A stretch of 64,000 nt of DNA from Angustibacter sp. Root456 (GCF_001426435.1 NZ_LMER01000017.1:62436-126435), one strand, 5' to 3'. Positions 31,959 through 40,633 are shown, numbered from the stretch's first letter. The notes: generated by a model not told the origin, from the letters alone. A program made the numbers and translations.

Positions 31959-33209
31959 TCAGAGGGCGGAGTGCTTGGCCCACTGGGCCAGCGTCTCGTT
32001 CCACATCGTGTAGCCGTTGTACTCCTCGAGCTTGCGGGTCGAGCCGACGAACTTCACGACGTCGCCCATCCGGGAGTGGTCGAACAGCCACTTGGCGTCG
32101 GCGGGGGCGAGGTTGGTGCACCCGTGGCTGACGTTGGCGTTGCCCTGAGCGCCCACCGACCACGGCGCGGAGTGCAGGAACTCGCCGCTCCAGGTGAGCC
32201 GCATGGCCCACTTGGTGTCGATGTTGTAGTAGCCCTTCTCGCCCTTCTTGATGCCGATCGTCGCCGAGTCCATGGTGTGCTGCGATTCACGCGACAAGAT
32301 GACCTTGATGCCATTGCGGGTTTCTGTGTCGCTGCCGGGGCGCCCGGTGCTCACCTTGAGCACCCGCAGGACCTTGCCGTTGCGGGTCACGGTCATCCGG
32401 TGCGTCTTGGTGTTGACGGTGCTGACCATGGCGTCGCCGATGGTGAACGTGCTCGACGCGTCGTGGTCGGTCCACAGCCCGTTGTGGGTCTCGATGCCCG
32501 CGATGTTCGCCTTCACCGTCACCTTGGTGCCCGGCTTCCAGTACGTCGCCGGGCGCCAGATGAGCTGCCGGCCGTCGAGCCAGCCCCAAGCACCCTTCAT
32601 GGCGGGCGTCGACGTCACCGAGACCCGGCGCTCGACCGCAGCCCGCGTGTCAGCGTCCACCGGCGTGACGAACTGGATCGCCACCGGCATACCCACCCCC
32701 ACCGGCGTGGAGCCGGACGGGATGATGCCGTAGGTCGCGGTGTCCCTGGGCTTCAGCGTCGTGAGGGTAGCCGTCTGCGACGTCGCCTCCCCCGCCTCGT
32801 TCACGGCGCTCGCGCTCACCTGGTACGTCGCACTAGGGCGTAGGCCGCCTTTAGCGGTCCACGTGGTCTTGGCGTCGTTCAGCGTCCCCTCGACCGCGGC
32901 TCCGTCACCGGAGCGGACCGAGACGTCCTGCAGCGTGCCGCCGTCGGCGCTCACGGTGATGGTCGCGTCGGGGCGCACGGACGTCGAGCCGTCGGTGGGC
33001 GAGATGGTGAGGGATGCAGGCTCCACCGCAGGCGTCGACGGGCTGGTGACGCTCGGCCGGTCGTGAGCCGCGGCCTGCGGCGTGCTGCTCTGGCAGCCGG
33101 CGATGGCGATCGCCGCGGCAGCCACCAGCGACGACCACACCAGTGCCCGGCGGGCGAGACGCCCCGACGCGGGGCGGTTCTGGGATGGTGCCTGGTTGGT
33201 CTGTCGCAC
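31959..33209 (-). CDS. L,D-transpeptidase lipoprotein with Ig-like domains
   Basis: 416 residues from GTG 33209. A lipoprotein signal (RRALVWSSLVAAAAIAIAGCQSS, lipid Cys about 39) is followed by a Ser/Thr/Pro linker and two Ig-like beta domains (about 65-160 and 160-260). The YkuD catalytic domain covers about 270-400: HSAPWSVGAQGNANVSHGCTNLAP with the active His and Cys. This is the LdtMt2-type layout; these enzymes make 3-3 cross-links in peptidoglycan on the outer face of the membrane. A W-rich C-terminal tail (YTMWNETLAQWAKHSAL) is also typical. It lies downstream of ctaF, with 150 bp between. Confidence 0.93.
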   Translation of the reverse strand: MRQTNQAPSQNRPASGRLARRALVWSSLVAAAAIAIAGCQSSTPQAAAHDRPSVTSPSTPAVEPASLTISPTDGSTSVRPDATITVSADGGTLQDVSVRSGDGAAVEGTLNDAKTTWTAKGGLRPSATYQVSASAVNEAGEATSQTATLTTLKPRDTATYGIIPSGSTPVGVGMPVAIQFVTPVDADTRAAVERRVSVTSTPAMKGAWGWLDGRQLIWRPATYWKPGTKVTVKANIAGIETHNGLWTDHDASSTFTIGDAMVSTVNTKTHRMTVTRNGKVLRVLKVSTGRPGSDTETRNGIKVILSRESQHTMDSATIGIKKGEKGYYNIDTKWAMRLTWSGEFLHSAPWSVGAQGNANVSHGCTNLAPADAKWLFDHSRMGDVVKFVGSTRKLEEYNGYTMWNETLAQWAKHSAL

Positions 33210-33325
33210 GTTCGGTCCCCCGAGAGCGGTGTGTCGGTCGGCGTCGCCATCGACCTCAAGGACTCGAGGCACACCGCTCAGGTGGCGGGGACGACCCCTC
33301 TACTGTAAGCCACCTGGGTGACGAA

Positions 33326-33343
33326 CCGGGTCGGGTGACCCGG
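33326..33343 (-). terminator. Possible terminator after ctaC-ctaD-ctaF
   Basis: Inverted repeat CCGGGTC / GACCCGG with a 4-nt loop, 17 bp past the ctaF stop. The stem is only 7 bp and there is no T-run, so this is a modest candidate. The remaining 120 bp to the L,D-transpeptidase start probably hold its promoter. Confidence 0.35.
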
Positions 33344-33359
33344 AACCGAGCCGAACCCC

Positions 33360-33761
33360 TCAGTGCGCGTGCGCGCCGCGCCAGTACTCGAAGACCCAGC
33401 CGATGAGCGCCAGTGCACCCAGGGCGATCCCGAGGTACATGAGCCACCAACCGGCGGCCAGGCCCAGGAAGACGACGGCGCCCGCAGCGGCGAGCGGCAG
33501 CGGCCACCAGCTGTGCGGCGAGAAGAAGCCGTACTCCCCAGCGCCCGCCTCGATCGACGCGGCCGGGTCGTCCTCAGGCCGCTCGTCGACGTGACGGGCG
33601 GTGAACCACAGGTACCAGCCGACCATGGAGGCCAGGCCGGCGCACAGGAACAAGCCGACCGGACCGACCGGCTCGTCCCAGTGGGTCAGGATCCCGTAGA
33701 TGACGCCGACCGGCGCGAAGAAGAAGAACCCCGCCCCGAACAGCCAGCTCTCGACCTTCAC
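33360..33761 (-). CDS. ctaF: Cytochrome c oxidase subunit IV (actinobacterial)
   Basis: 133 residues from GTG 33761, one base after the ctaD stop. It has four hydrophobic helices in two hairpins: LFGAGFFFFAPVGVIYGIL, VGLFLCAGLASMVGWYLWF, LPLAAAGAVVFLGLAAGWWL and LGIALGALALIGWVFEYW. Between them is the polar stretch ARHVDERPEDDPAASIEAGAGEYGFFSPHSWWP, typical of the actinobacterial subunit IV. It is a structural subunit of the aa3 oxidase. The tail WRGAHAH is also a family trait. Confidence 0.93.
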   Translation of the reverse strand: MKVESWLFGAGFFFFAPVGVIYGILTHWDEPVGPVGLFLCAGLASMVGWYLWFTARHVDERPEDDPAASIEAGAGEYGFFSPHSWWPLPLAAAGAVVFLGLAAGWWLMYLGIALGALALIGWVFEYWRGAHAH

Positions 33762-33762
33762 G

Positions 33763-35556
33763 TCAGCTCTCCTCGCCGTTCACGCCGTTGCGGCCGTTGG
33801 GCACACCGTCACCGCCGCCGGTGCCGCCGGACGTCGCCCCCACGCCCTCGGCGTCGAGGTCGGGCTCGCCGTACAGGTGGTCGAGCACGTTCTTGTCGGC
33901 CTTCGGCGAGTCGTCGCGCGTGACCTCCGGGTGGTGCAGGTCGAACGCCGGGCGCTCCGAACGGATCCGCGGGATCGTGACGAAGTTGTGCCGCGGCGGC
34001 GGGCACGAGGTGGCCCACTCCAGCGACGCGCCGTAACCCCACGGGTCGTCGACCTCGACCATCGGCGCCGTGCGCCAGGTCTTCCACACGTTGTAGAGGA
34101 AGGGCAGCGTGGACGCGCCCAGCAGGAACGCGCCGAACGTGGAGACCTGGTTCTCCCAGGTGAAGCCCTCACCGGCCATGTAGTCGGCGTAGCGACGCGG
34201 CATGCCCTCGACACCCAGCCAGTGCTGGATCAGGAAGGTGGTGTGGAAGCCGATGAACAGCATCCAGAAGTGGATCTTGCCCAGGCGCTCGTCGAGCATC
34301 CGGCCGGTGAACTTCGGCCACCAGAAGTAGAAGCCGGCGAACATCGCGAACACCACGGTGCCGAAGACGACGTAGTGGAAGTGCGCCACGACGAAGTAGG
34401 TGTCAGTGACGTGGAAGTCCAGGGCCGGGCTCGACAGGATGACGCCGGTCAGACCACCGAACAAGAACGTGACCAGGAAGCCGAGCGACCACAGCATCGG
34501 GGTCTCGAACGTCAGCTGACCGCGCCACATCGTGCCGATCCAGTTGAAGAACTTCACACCGGTCGGGACGGCGATCAGCATCGTCATGAACGCGAAGAAG
34601 GGCAGTAGCACCTGACCCGTGGCGTACATGTGGTGCGCCCACACCGTCACGGACAGCGCCGCGATGGCGATCGTCGCGAACACCATGCCCTTGTAGCCGA
34701 ACAGCGGCTTGCGGCTGAAGACCGGCATGATCTCGCTGATGATGCCGAAGAACGGCAGGGCGATGATGTAGACCTCGGGGTGGCCGAAGAACCAGAACAG
34801 GTGCTGCCAGAGCATCGACCCGCCGTTGACGGGGTCGAAGATGTGCGCGCCCAGCCGTCGGTCGGCGCCCAGCGCGAGCAGCGCGGCGGCCAGCACCGGG
34901 AAGGCCATCAGGACGAGGATCGACGTGATGAGCACGGTCCAGGTGAACAGCGACATCCGGAACATCGTCATACCCGGGGCCCGCATGCACACGATCGTGG
35001 TGATGAAGTTGACGGCGCCGAGGATCGTGCCGAAGCCGGCCAACGACAGGCCGAACACCCACAGGTCAGCACCGAGGCCCGGCGAGTAGACCACGCTCGA
35101 CAGCGGCGAGTACGCCGTCCAGCCGAAGCCGGCCGCACCCTGGGGCGTCAGGAACCCGATGGCCGCGATGATGCCGCCGAACAGGTACAGCCAGTAGGCG
35201 AACATGTTCAGCCGTGGGAAGGCGACGTCCGGCGAGCCGATCTGCAGCGGCATGATCGCGTTGGCGAACGCGGCGAAAAGCGGCGTCGCGAACAACAGCA
35301 GCATGATCGTGCCGTGCATCGTGAAGATCTGGTTGTACTCCTCCGGGTTGCGCACGATCTGCAGCCCGGGCTCGAACAGCTCGGCGCGGATCAGCAGCGC
35401 GAGCAGTCCGCCGACGAGGAACCAGACGAACGAGGTGATGAAGTACAGGTTGCCGATCACCTTGTGGTCGGTGCTGGTCACCCACTTCACGACCGTGCGG
35501 CCCAGGCTGGGCCGCCGGGGCTCGACCCAGTCGGCCTCGCGGTACGCCGTCGTCAT
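33763..35556 (-). CDS. ctaD: Cytochrome c oxidase subunit I
   Basis: 597 residues from ATG 35556, twelve helices. Heme a and a3/CuB ligands are visible: [30 protein letters not shown] (CuB His and the cross-linked Tyr), [10 protein letters not shown] (two CuB His) and [15 protein letters not shown] (heme ligands). The D-channel region [21 protein letters not shown] is intact. The last 90 residues are an extended cytoplasmic tail ending in a Gly/Asn-rich stretch. This is the catalytic oxygen-reducing subunit. Its start overlaps the ctaC stop by one base (TGATG). Confidence 0.97.
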   Translation of the reverse strand: MTTAYREADWVEPRRPSLGRTVVKWVTSTDHKVIGNLYFITSFVWFLVGGLLALLIRAELFEPGLQIVRNPEEYNQIFTMHGTIMLLLFATPLFAAFANAIMPLQIGSPDVAFPRLNMFAYWLYLFGGIIAAIGFLTPQGAAGFGWTAYSPLSSVVYSPGLGADLWVFGLSLAGFGTILGAVNFITTIVCMRAPGMTMFRMSLFTWTVLITSILVLMAFPVLAAALLALGADRRLGAHIFDPVNGGSMLWQHLFWFFGHPEVYIIALPFFGIISEIMPVFSRKPLFGYKGMVFATIAIAALSVTVWAHHMYATGQVLLPFFAFMTMLIAVPTGVKFFNWIGTMWRGQLTFETPMLWSLGFLVTFLFGGLTGVILSSPALDFHVTDTYFVVAHFHYVVFGTVVFAMFAGFYFWWPKFTGRMLDERLGKIHFWMLFIGFHTTFLIQHWLGVEGMPRRYADYMAGEGFTWENQVSTFGAFLLGASTLPFLYNVWKTWRTAPMVEVDDPWGYGASLEWATSCPPPRHNFVTIPRIRSERPAFDLHHPEVTRDDSPKADKNVLDHLYGEPDLDAEGVGATSGGTGGGDGVPNGRNGVNGEES

Positions 35557-36437
35557 CAGTTGCCTCCCGGCGTCGGGATCTTCTCGGTCTCGCCGGGGGC
35601 GAGCTTCTCGAGGTTGAGGGAGTTGGGGAGCTGACCGGTCTGGCCCTTGGCCTTCAGCTCGGCGACGTGCTGGTCGTACTCGGCCTGGGGCACCACCTTG
35701 ACCCGGAACAGCATCTGGGAGTGGTACGCGCCGCACAGCTCGGCGCACTTGCCCTGGTAGGTACCGACCGTCGTGGGCGTGACCTCGAACTTGTTGACCC
35801 GACCGGCGATGAGGTCGAGCTTCATCAGGAAGGCGGGCACCCAGAACGAGTGGTTGACGTCGCGCGTGGTGAGCACGAACTGGGTGGTCTTGTCGACCGG
35901 TAGGTAGAGCACCGGGGGCTTGTCGAGGTCTTCCACGGAGCCGGTGAGCTCGGTCTGCGTCGTCGAGTCGTAGACGTTGTCGCTGAGGTAGTTGAAGTCC
36001 CACGCCCAGCGCTTGCCCACGACGTTGACGACGTTGTCGGGCTGCGCGGAGGTCTTCAGCAGCGCGGTCTCGTCACGCGCGGTGTAGAAGAACAGCACGC
36101 CGATCATGAACAGCGGCACCGCCGAGTAGAGGATCTCGATCGGCAGGTTGTAGCGCAGCTGGACCGGCAGGGAGTCGTCGTCCTTGCGCTTGCGGTAGGC
36201 CACGATGCTGAAGATCGTCAGACCCCACACCAGGACGCCGACGGTCAGGGCGGCGATCCACGCGCCGTTCCACAGGCTGGTGATCCGGTCGGCGTCGGTC
36301 GTGACGCCCTTGGGCAGGAACCCGCGCTCGGTGGTGGCCGAGCACCCGGACAGGGCCAGCGCAGCAGCGCCGACGACCACGGCGAGCCGCGTCGCGCGCC
36401 GAGACCGGCTCGGTCGCGATCGAGGGAGGGAACGCAC
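35556..36437 (-). CDS. ctaC: Cytochrome c oxidase subunit II
   Basis: 293 residues from GTG 36437. An Arg-rich start and lipobox [17 protein letters not shown] (Cys about 32) predict a lipid-modified N-terminus. Two helices follow ([23 protein letters not shown] and [22 protein letters not shown]), then the periplasmic-facing CuA domain with [12 protein letters not shown] and the upstream His of DVNHSFWVP. It accepts electrons from QcrC. It leads the ctaC-ctaD-ctaF operon and diverges from the desulfurase-like gene. Confidence 0.96.
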   Translation of the reverse strand: MRSLPRSRPSRSRRATRLAVVVGAAALALSGCSATTERGFLPKGVTTDADRITSLWNGAWIAALTVGVLVWGLTIFSIVAYRKRKDDDSLPVQLRYNLPIEILYSAVPLFMIGVLFFYTARDETALLKTSAQPDNVVNVVGKRWAWDFNYLSDNVYDSTTQTELTGSVEDLDKPPVLYLPVDKTTQFVLTTRDVNHSFWVPAFLMKLDLIAGRVNKFEVTPTTVGTYQGKCAELCGAYHSQMLFRVKVVPQAEYDQHVAELKAKGQTGQLPNSLNLEKLAPGETEKIPTPGGN

Positions 36438-36583
36438 GGCGCACCTTTCGGACGGATCCCACGGCTGTCCCGCCGACCTCCGGACACCCGGCTCTGGGGC
36501 AGAACCGGTGGCGGGCAGGGCAATGCCTTCGAACACCGCACAACCTACCGCAGCACCCACCGCGAGGTCGGGGAGGGTGGGGC

Positions 36584-36589
36584 TAGCGT
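36584..36589 (+). promoter_or_regulatory. Putative leaderless -10 for the desulfurase-like gene
   Basis: TAGCGT ends 7 bp before GTG 36597, which favours that start over the in-frame GTG 36588. Confidence 0.45.
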
Positions 36590-36596
36590 GGCCGGC

Positions 36597-37772
36597 GTGC
36601 CGACGTCGTCCGGGTCACCCCTGCAGCCAGCCAGCCAGGGCCGCCGTCACCTCGACGCGGCCGCTCCCCCGCTGTCCGCCGCCGCGCGCGAGGCGCTGCT
36701 CGGCGCCCTCGACGACGGGTGGGCCGACCCGCGCCGGCTGTACACCGAGGGACGTCGGGCCCGGGCGCTGCTCGACGGTGCCCGCGAGGCGGTGGCCGGC
36801 GTGCTCGGCGCACGGGCCGACGAGGTGTCGTTCGCGCCGTCGGCGACGCTCGCGCGCCAGATCGGGCTGCGCGGGCTGCTGCACGGTCGGCGTCGGGTCG
36901 GTCGCGGGCTCGTGCTGAGCGCGGTGGAGCACTCGGCCCTGCTGCAGACCGGGCAGTGGCTGGAGGGCCAGGGCGGGCGCGCCGTCGTGGTCGGCGTCGA
37001 CCGGCGCGGCCGCGTGGACCTCGAGGCGTGGGCCCGCGAGGTGGCGGCGGACGGCGTGGCGGCGGCCTGCCTGCAGGCGGCCAACGGCGAGGTGGGCACC
37101 CGACAGCCGCTGGGCGCTGCGGCGCAGGCGTGCCGCGACGCCGGCGTGCCGCTGCTCGTCGACGCCGGTGCGGTGCTGGGCCGCGACCGCGTGCCGGCCG
37201 GCGGCGACGTGGTCGTGGCGGACGCCCGGTCGTGGGCCGGGCCCGGCGTCGGCGTCCTGGTGGTGCGCACGGGCACGCGCTGGCGCCCCGACGGGCCGTC
37301 CGACGAGAACGAGCACGGACGGGTGCCCGGAGAGGTCGACGTCCCGGCGGCGCTCGCCGCAGCCGCGGGCCTGCTCGATGCCGAGAGCCGGCGTGAGGCC
37401 CGCGCGGTCCGACAGCGCGCCCTCGTCGACCAGCTGCGCGCGGCGGCTGCGGCCGTGCCCGGCACCGAGGTGGTCGGCGACCCTGACGACCGGCTCCCGC
37501 ACATCGTGACCTTCTCGAGCCTGTTCGTCGACGGCGAGGCCCTGGTGCACGAGCTCGACCGGCGCGGCTTCGCCGTCGCGAGCGGGTCGGCGTGCACGGC
37601 CAGCACCCTCGAGCCCAGCCACGTGCTGGCCGCCATGGGCGTGCTCACCCACGGCAACCTGCGCATCACACTCCCCCTCGACCCGGTCGAGTCCGACGTC
37701 GAGGCGTTCTGCGCGACCCTGCCGCAGGTCGTGGCGCAGGTGCGCGCCGTCCTCGGAGCCGACCGGCTGTGA
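36597..37772 (+). CDS. Cysteine desulfurase-like class V aminotransferase fold, PLP lysine missing
   Basis: 391 residues from GTG 36597. The fold is clear: RHLDAAAPPLSAAAREALL, EVSFAPSATLARQIG, LVLSAVEHSALL (PLP-stacking His), LQAANGEVGT, PLLVDAGAVLGR (PLP Asp) and the catalytic loop VASGSACTASTLEPSHVLAAMGV with the sulfur-carrying Cys. Where active enzymes have SAHK followed by a Gly-Pro loop, this protein reads ADARSWAGPGVGVL, so the Schiff-base Lys is replaced. The DAxQ Gln is Val as well. It may be inactive or moonlighting. It overlaps a TusA-like gene (GTGA); related streptomycete proteins fuse the two, as I recall. Confidence 0.82.
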   Translation: MPTSSGSPLQPASQGRRHLDAAAPPLSAAAREALLGALDDGWADPRRLYTEGRRARALLDGAREAVAGVLGARADEVSFAPSATLARQIGLRGLLHGRRRVGRGLVLSAVEHSALLQTGQWLEGQGGRAVVVGVDRRGRVDLEAWAREVAADGVAAACLQAANGEVGTRQPLGAAAQACRDAGVPLLVDAGAVLGRDRVPAGGDVVVADARSWAGPGVGVLVVRTGTRWRPDGPSDENEHGRVPGEVDVPAALAAAAGLLDAESRREARAVRQRALVDQLRAAAAAVPGTEVVGDPDDRLPHIVTFSSLFVDGEALVHELDRRGFAVASGSACTASTLEPSHVLAAMGVLTHGNLRITLPLDPVESDVEAFCATLPQVVAQVRAVLGADRL

Positions 37773-38020
37773 GCGGCGCCGCGGTGGTCGTGGACGCCCG
37801 TGGGCTGCGGTGCCCGTTGCCCGTGATCCGGCTGGCGCGCGCGGCCGACGGCGCGGCCCCCGGCACGCTGCTGCAGGTGCTGGCCACCGATCCGGCGGCC
37901 GAGCACGACGTCCCGGCCTGGGCGCGGATGCGTGGCCATCGCGTCGTGGGCAGCGAACGGGACGGCGACACCCTGCGGATCACGGTCGAGCTCGGGCCGC
38001 CGGCCGCCGCGCGGTCCTAG
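37769..38020 (+). CDS. TusA-like sulfurtransferase
   Basis: 83 residues from GTG 37769. VVVDARGLRCPLPVIRLARAADG carries the TusA CPxP active-site Cys (about 16) at the expected place, followed by a TusA beta-strand/helix pattern (LLQVLATDPAAEHDVPAWARMRGHRVV). TusA proteins relay persulfide sulfur to tRNA thiolation, molybdenum cofactor or other acceptors. It is coupled to the desulfurase-like gene, which would be its natural donor but lacks its PLP lysine. The stop is the TAG of a CTAG palindrome shared with convergent aat. Confidence 0.85.
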   Translation: MSGAAVVVDARGLRCPLPVIRLARAADGAAPGTLLQVLATDPAAEHDVPAWARMRGHRVVGSERDGDTLRITVELGPPAAARS

Positions 38021-38694
38021 GCGAACGCGGGCGGCAGCGGCAAGGTGAGCGCCGTCGCCAGCCGCTGCCGGTACTCCTGACGCGACACCTCGACGACCCC
38101 GAGCGTGGCCAGGTGGTCGGTGCGCCACTGGACGTCGAGCAGCCGACGAGCGACGTCCCCACCCTCGCGCAGCAGGTCGGTGAGCGCCACGAGGGCGACC
38201 TTCGAGGCGTCGCGCTCACGGTGGAACATCGACTCCCCGGCGAACAGTCCGCCGATGGCGACCCCGTACAGGCCACCGACGAGCCGGCCCTCGTGCCAGC
38301 ACTCCACCGAGTGCGCCCACCCGAGCTCGTGCAGGCGCTGGTAGGCGTCGGCGACGCCGGGGGTGATCCAGCGACCGGGCCGAGAGGGGTCGGCGCAGGC
38401 CTGGACGACGGCCGCGAAGGCCGTGTCGACGCGCACCTCGAAGCGCGGCAGCACGCGGCGCAGCGACCGGGTCACCCGCACGCCGTCCAGGGGCAGCACC
38501 CCGCGGGGGTCGGGCGACCACCAGCCCAGAGGGGCTCGGCCGTTCGCGCCGACGCCCATCGGGAACAGCCCCACGCGGTAGGCGGCCAGCAGGGTGCCCG
38601 GCTCGAGGTCGGCGCCGACGCCGACGAGGTCGTCACCCGCGGTGGGCTCGGCGTCCAGGTCCCACCGCGTCGGCGGTGGCTCGTGGGCAGGCAC
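38017..38694 (-). CDS. aat: Leucyl/phenylalanyl-tRNA--protein transferase
   Basis: 225 residues from GTG 38694. Aat moves Leu or Phe from tRNA to proteins with N-terminal Arg or Lys, marking them for ClpS/ClpAP-type degradation. It shows the family blocks DDLVGVGADLEPGTLLAAYRVGLFPM, LGWWSPDPRGVLPLD, GRWITPGVADAYQRLHELGWAHSVECW, and the catalytic GGLFAGESMFHRERDASKVALVAL. Length is that of the family. It overlaps the convergent TusA gene by four bases. AdoK ends upstream at 38714, 19 bp away. Confidence 0.95.
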   Translation of the reverse strand: MPAHEPPPTRWDLDAEPTAGDDLVGVGADLEPGTLLAAYRVGLFPMGVGANGRAPLGWWSPDPRGVLPLDGVRVTRSLRRVLPRFEVRVDTAFAAVVQACADPSRPGRWITPGVADAYQRLHELGWAHSVECWHEGRLVGGLYGVAIGGLFAGESMFHRERDASKVALVALTDLLREGGDVARRLLDVQWRTDHLATLGVVEVSRQEYRQRLATALTLPLPPAFA

Positions 38695-38713
38695 GGCGAC
38701 GGACCGGGCGGGC

Positions 38714-39700
38714 TCAGGCGCGGGCGATGCCCAGGTGCGGCTCGACCTCGCTGGCGGCCTCGGCGCCGTAGGCGTCGGCGAACCGGGCCAGGAAGCCACC
38801 GCGGCCCAGCTCGTACTCCTGCGTGCCGATCGTCTCGATGACGTACGTCGCCAGCATCGAGCCGAGCTGGGCGCAGCGGGTGAGGTCGCGGCCCCACGAC
38901 AGACCGGCGAGGAAGCCGGCGCGGAACGCGTCCCCGACACCGGTCGGGTCGGCCTTGCGCAGCTCGCGGGCGACCGGCACCTCGATCACGGGCTCGCCGC
39001 GGCGCTCGATGCGCACGCCCTTGGCTCCGAGCGTGGTGACGCGCGTGCCCACCCGCTCGAGGATGTCGTCGGCACTCCACTCGGCCTTCTGCTGGGTGAG
39101 CGAGGCCTCGTACTCGTTGCTGAACAGGTACGCCGCACCTTCGATGAGGCGGCGGATGGAAGGGCCGTCGGCGAAGGCCAGCTGCTGGCTGGGGTCGGCG
39201 GCGAAGGCGAAGCCACGCGCCCGGCACTCCTCGGTGTGCCGCAGCATCGCCTCGGGGTCGTTGGCGCCGATCAGCACGAGGTCGAGACCCCCGTGCGCGG
39301 CGGCCAACGGCGCCAGCTCGATGTCGCGCGCCTCGCTCATCGCACCGGCGTAGAACGACGCGATCTGGGCCTGGTCGGTGTCGGTGGTGCAGATGAAGCG
39401 CGCCGTGTGCCGCAGCTCGCTCGTGTGCACGCCGCCGCAGTCGACGCCGTGCCGCTCGAGCCAGGCGCGGTAGTCGACGAAGTCCGGCCCGACGGCGCCC
39501 ACCAGCAACGGGCGCAGGCCCAGGTTGCCCATGCCGAAGGCGATGTTCGCGGCCACTCCCCCCCGCCGGACGTCCAGCTCCTCGACCAGGAACGACAGCG
39601 AGAGCTTGTCCAGCTGCTCGACCACCAGCGAGTCGGCGAACCGCCCCGGAAACGTCATGAGGTGGTCGGTGGCGATGGAGCCGGTGATCGCGATGCGCAC
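38714..39700 (-). CDS. adoK: PfkB-family carbohydrate/adenosine kinase
   Basis: 328 residues from GTG 39700. It has the PfkB layout: IAITGSIATDHLMTFPGRF, RRGGVAANIAFGMGNLG (di-Gly lid hinge), and the anion hole with catalytic Asp ADPTGVGDAFRAGFLAGL near residue 255. This is the actinobacterial group that includes mycobacterial adenosine kinase (Rv2202c), rather than the eukaryotic-type enzyme. The neighbours ctaC and erpA fit that locus. It should phosphorylate adenosine to AMP in the cytoplasm; other sugars remain possible. TAGGGT lies 6 bp upstream of the GTG. Confidence 0.88.
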   Translation of the reverse strand: MRIAITGSIATDHLMTFPGRFADSLVVEQLDKLSLSFLVEELDVRRGGVAANIAFGMGNLGLRPLLVGAVGPDFVDYRAWLERHGVDCGGVHTSELRHTARFICTTDTDQAQIASFYAGAMSEARDIELAPLAAAHGGLDLVLIGANDPEAMLRHTEECRARGFAFAADPSQQLAFADGPSIRRLIEGAAYLFSNEYEASLTQQKAEWSADDILERVGTRVTTLGAKGVRIERRGEPVIEVPVARELRKADPTGVGDAFRAGFLAGLSWGRDLTRCAQLGSMLATYVIETIGTQEYELGRGGFLARFADAYGAEAASEVEPHLGIARA

Positions 39701-39706
39701 CCCACG

Positions 39707-39712
39707 ACCCTA
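39707..39712 (-). promoter_or_regulatory. Putative leaderless -10 for adoK
   Basis: TAGGGT on the - strand ends 6 bp before GTG 39700. Confidence 0.5.
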
Positions 39713-39761
39713 CCGGCAGCAGCAGGTGACGATGGTCCTGGAGTACTCGTCGGTAACGGCC

Positions 39762-39767
39762 TAGCGT
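39762..39767 (+). promoter_or_regulatory. Putative leaderless -10 for the 67-residue ORF
   Basis: TAGCGT ends 7 bp before ATG 39775. Finding this spacing is the main support that the small ORF is expressed. Confidence 0.45.
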
Positions 39768-39774
39768 CGCTGCC

Positions 39775-39978
39775 ATGAGCGCATCGGCAGTGGTTATCGG
39801 CCCCCGGTCGGCCCTCGACGAGGGCACGATGCACGACCTGTGCGTCGACGGCGCGCAGGTGGTGCTCACGCGCGTGGTCGCGCAGCCCGCTCCGCCGTCG
39901 TCCCCGAGGCGGTCGGCCCTGGAGGTGCCGGACGACGCCCGTCACCTGCTCGACGAGCTGCCGGCGTACGGCACCTGA
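39775..39978 (+). CDS. Small hypothetical protein, 67 residues
   Basis: MSASAVVIGPRSALDEGTMH is followed by LCVDGAQVVLTRVV, a Pro/Ser-rich linker and ALEVPDDARHLLDELPAYGT. There is no membrane helix or known motif. Support comes from the -10-like hexamer 7 bp upstream, GC-rich third positions, and the hairpin that begins right after the stop. It is divergent from adoK. I cannot assign a function; a chance ORF is possible. Confidence 0.5.
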   Translation: MSASAVVIGPRSALDEGTMHDLCVDGAQVVLTRVVAQPAPPSSPRRSALEVPDDARHLLDELPAYGT

Positions 39979-40020
39979 GACACGAGCGAGGCCGGCCCCC
40001 GAAGGGACCGGCCTCGTGTC
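39979..40020. terminator. Bidirectional hairpin between the small ORF and erpA
   Basis: GACACGAG...GCCGG at the left pairs with CCGGCCTCGTGTC at the right (13 bp with a 4-nt bulge, loop about 12 nt). It lies between convergent genes, 1 bp past one stop and 27 bp from the other. Confidence 0.65.
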
Positions 40021-40046
40021 ACGTCGTCTCCGGCGCGAACAACGGC

Positions 40047-40424
40047 TCAGCTGAAGCTGTCACCGCACGCGCAGCTGCTGCCGGCGTTGGGGTTGTCGAT
40101 CGTGAAGCCCTGCTTCTCGATCGTGTCGGCGAAGTCGATCGTCGCGCCCGACAGGTACGGGGCGCTCATCCGGTCGACGACGACCTCGACGCCGCCGAAG
40201 TCCTCGACCAGGTCGCCGTCGAGCGAGCGCTCGTCGAAGTACAGCTGGTAGATCAGGCCGGAGCAGCCGCCGGGCTGGACGCCGATGCGCAGGCGCAGGT
40301 CGTCGCGGCCCTCTTGCTCGAGCAGGCTCTTGACCTTCTGCGCGGCCACGTCGGTGAGGACGACGCCGTGCGCGGCCTCGGTGGCCTCGGTGGTCTGCGG
40401 GCTGGTCTGGGTGGTGTCGGTCAT
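40047..40424 (-). CDS. erpA: Iron-sulfur cluster insertion protein, HesB/IscA family
   Basis: 125 residues. The A-type carrier fold is complete, with the three cluster cysteines: QPGGCSGLIYQLYFDE (Cys about 74) and the C-terminal SSCACGDSFS (Cys pair about 118 and 120). These proteins deliver [4Fe-4S] or [2Fe-2S] clusters to apo-enzymes. Likely clients nearby include NadA and the Rieske protein. The first 20 residues are a Thr/Gln/Glu-rich extension. The upstream 210 bp hold two sets of repeats rather than an obvious promoter. Confidence 0.92.
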   Translation of the reverse strand: MTDTTQTSPQTTEATEAAHGVVLTDVAAQKVKSLLEQEGRDDLRLRIGVQPGGCSGLIYQLYFDERSLDGDLVEDFGGVEVVVDRMSAPYLSGATIDFADTIEKQGFTIDNPNAGSSCACGDSFS

Positions 40425-40431
40425 GCGGGCA

Positions 40432-40467
40432 TCCCTACTCGTCTACTCGTCGACTCGTCGAACTCGC
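40432..40467 (-). repeat. GACGAGT-type short repeats just upstream of erpA
   Basis: On the - strand GACGAGT recurs three times with 7-8 bp phasing immediately before erpA, ending about 10 bp from the ATG. This could form part of the leader or a binding site; function is unknown. Confidence 0.5.
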
Positions 40468-40539
40468 GGCCACCAGCGGCAACCGCCGAGGCAGGTGAGG
40501 TGTTCCCCTGTCGCGTGGATCCGCAGCGGACCCGTCTGC

Positions 40540-40614
40540 ACCGTGCTTTGAAACCGTGCTGTGAAACCGTGCTCTGAATCCTTGCTGTGAACCGTGCTCT
40601 GAAACCGCGCTGAA
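40540..40614. repeat. Six tandem copies of a ~13-bp repeat
   Basis: Unit ACCGTGCTNTGAA on the + strand, at 40540, 40553, 40566, 40579 (12 bp, degenerate), 40591 and 40604 (11 bp). The variable base alternates T, G, C, G, C. The array lies in the gap between glycerate kinase and erpA, both leftward, so it would be within the 5' region of erpA or the end of the kinase transcript. Confidence 0.85.
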
Positions 40615-40633
40615 CACACCCCAGCGTACGACG

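Noticed and set aside
40540-40614. CRISPR array
   Set aside because: Copies are directly adjacent with no spacers, and no cas genes are present; it is a plain tandem repeat.
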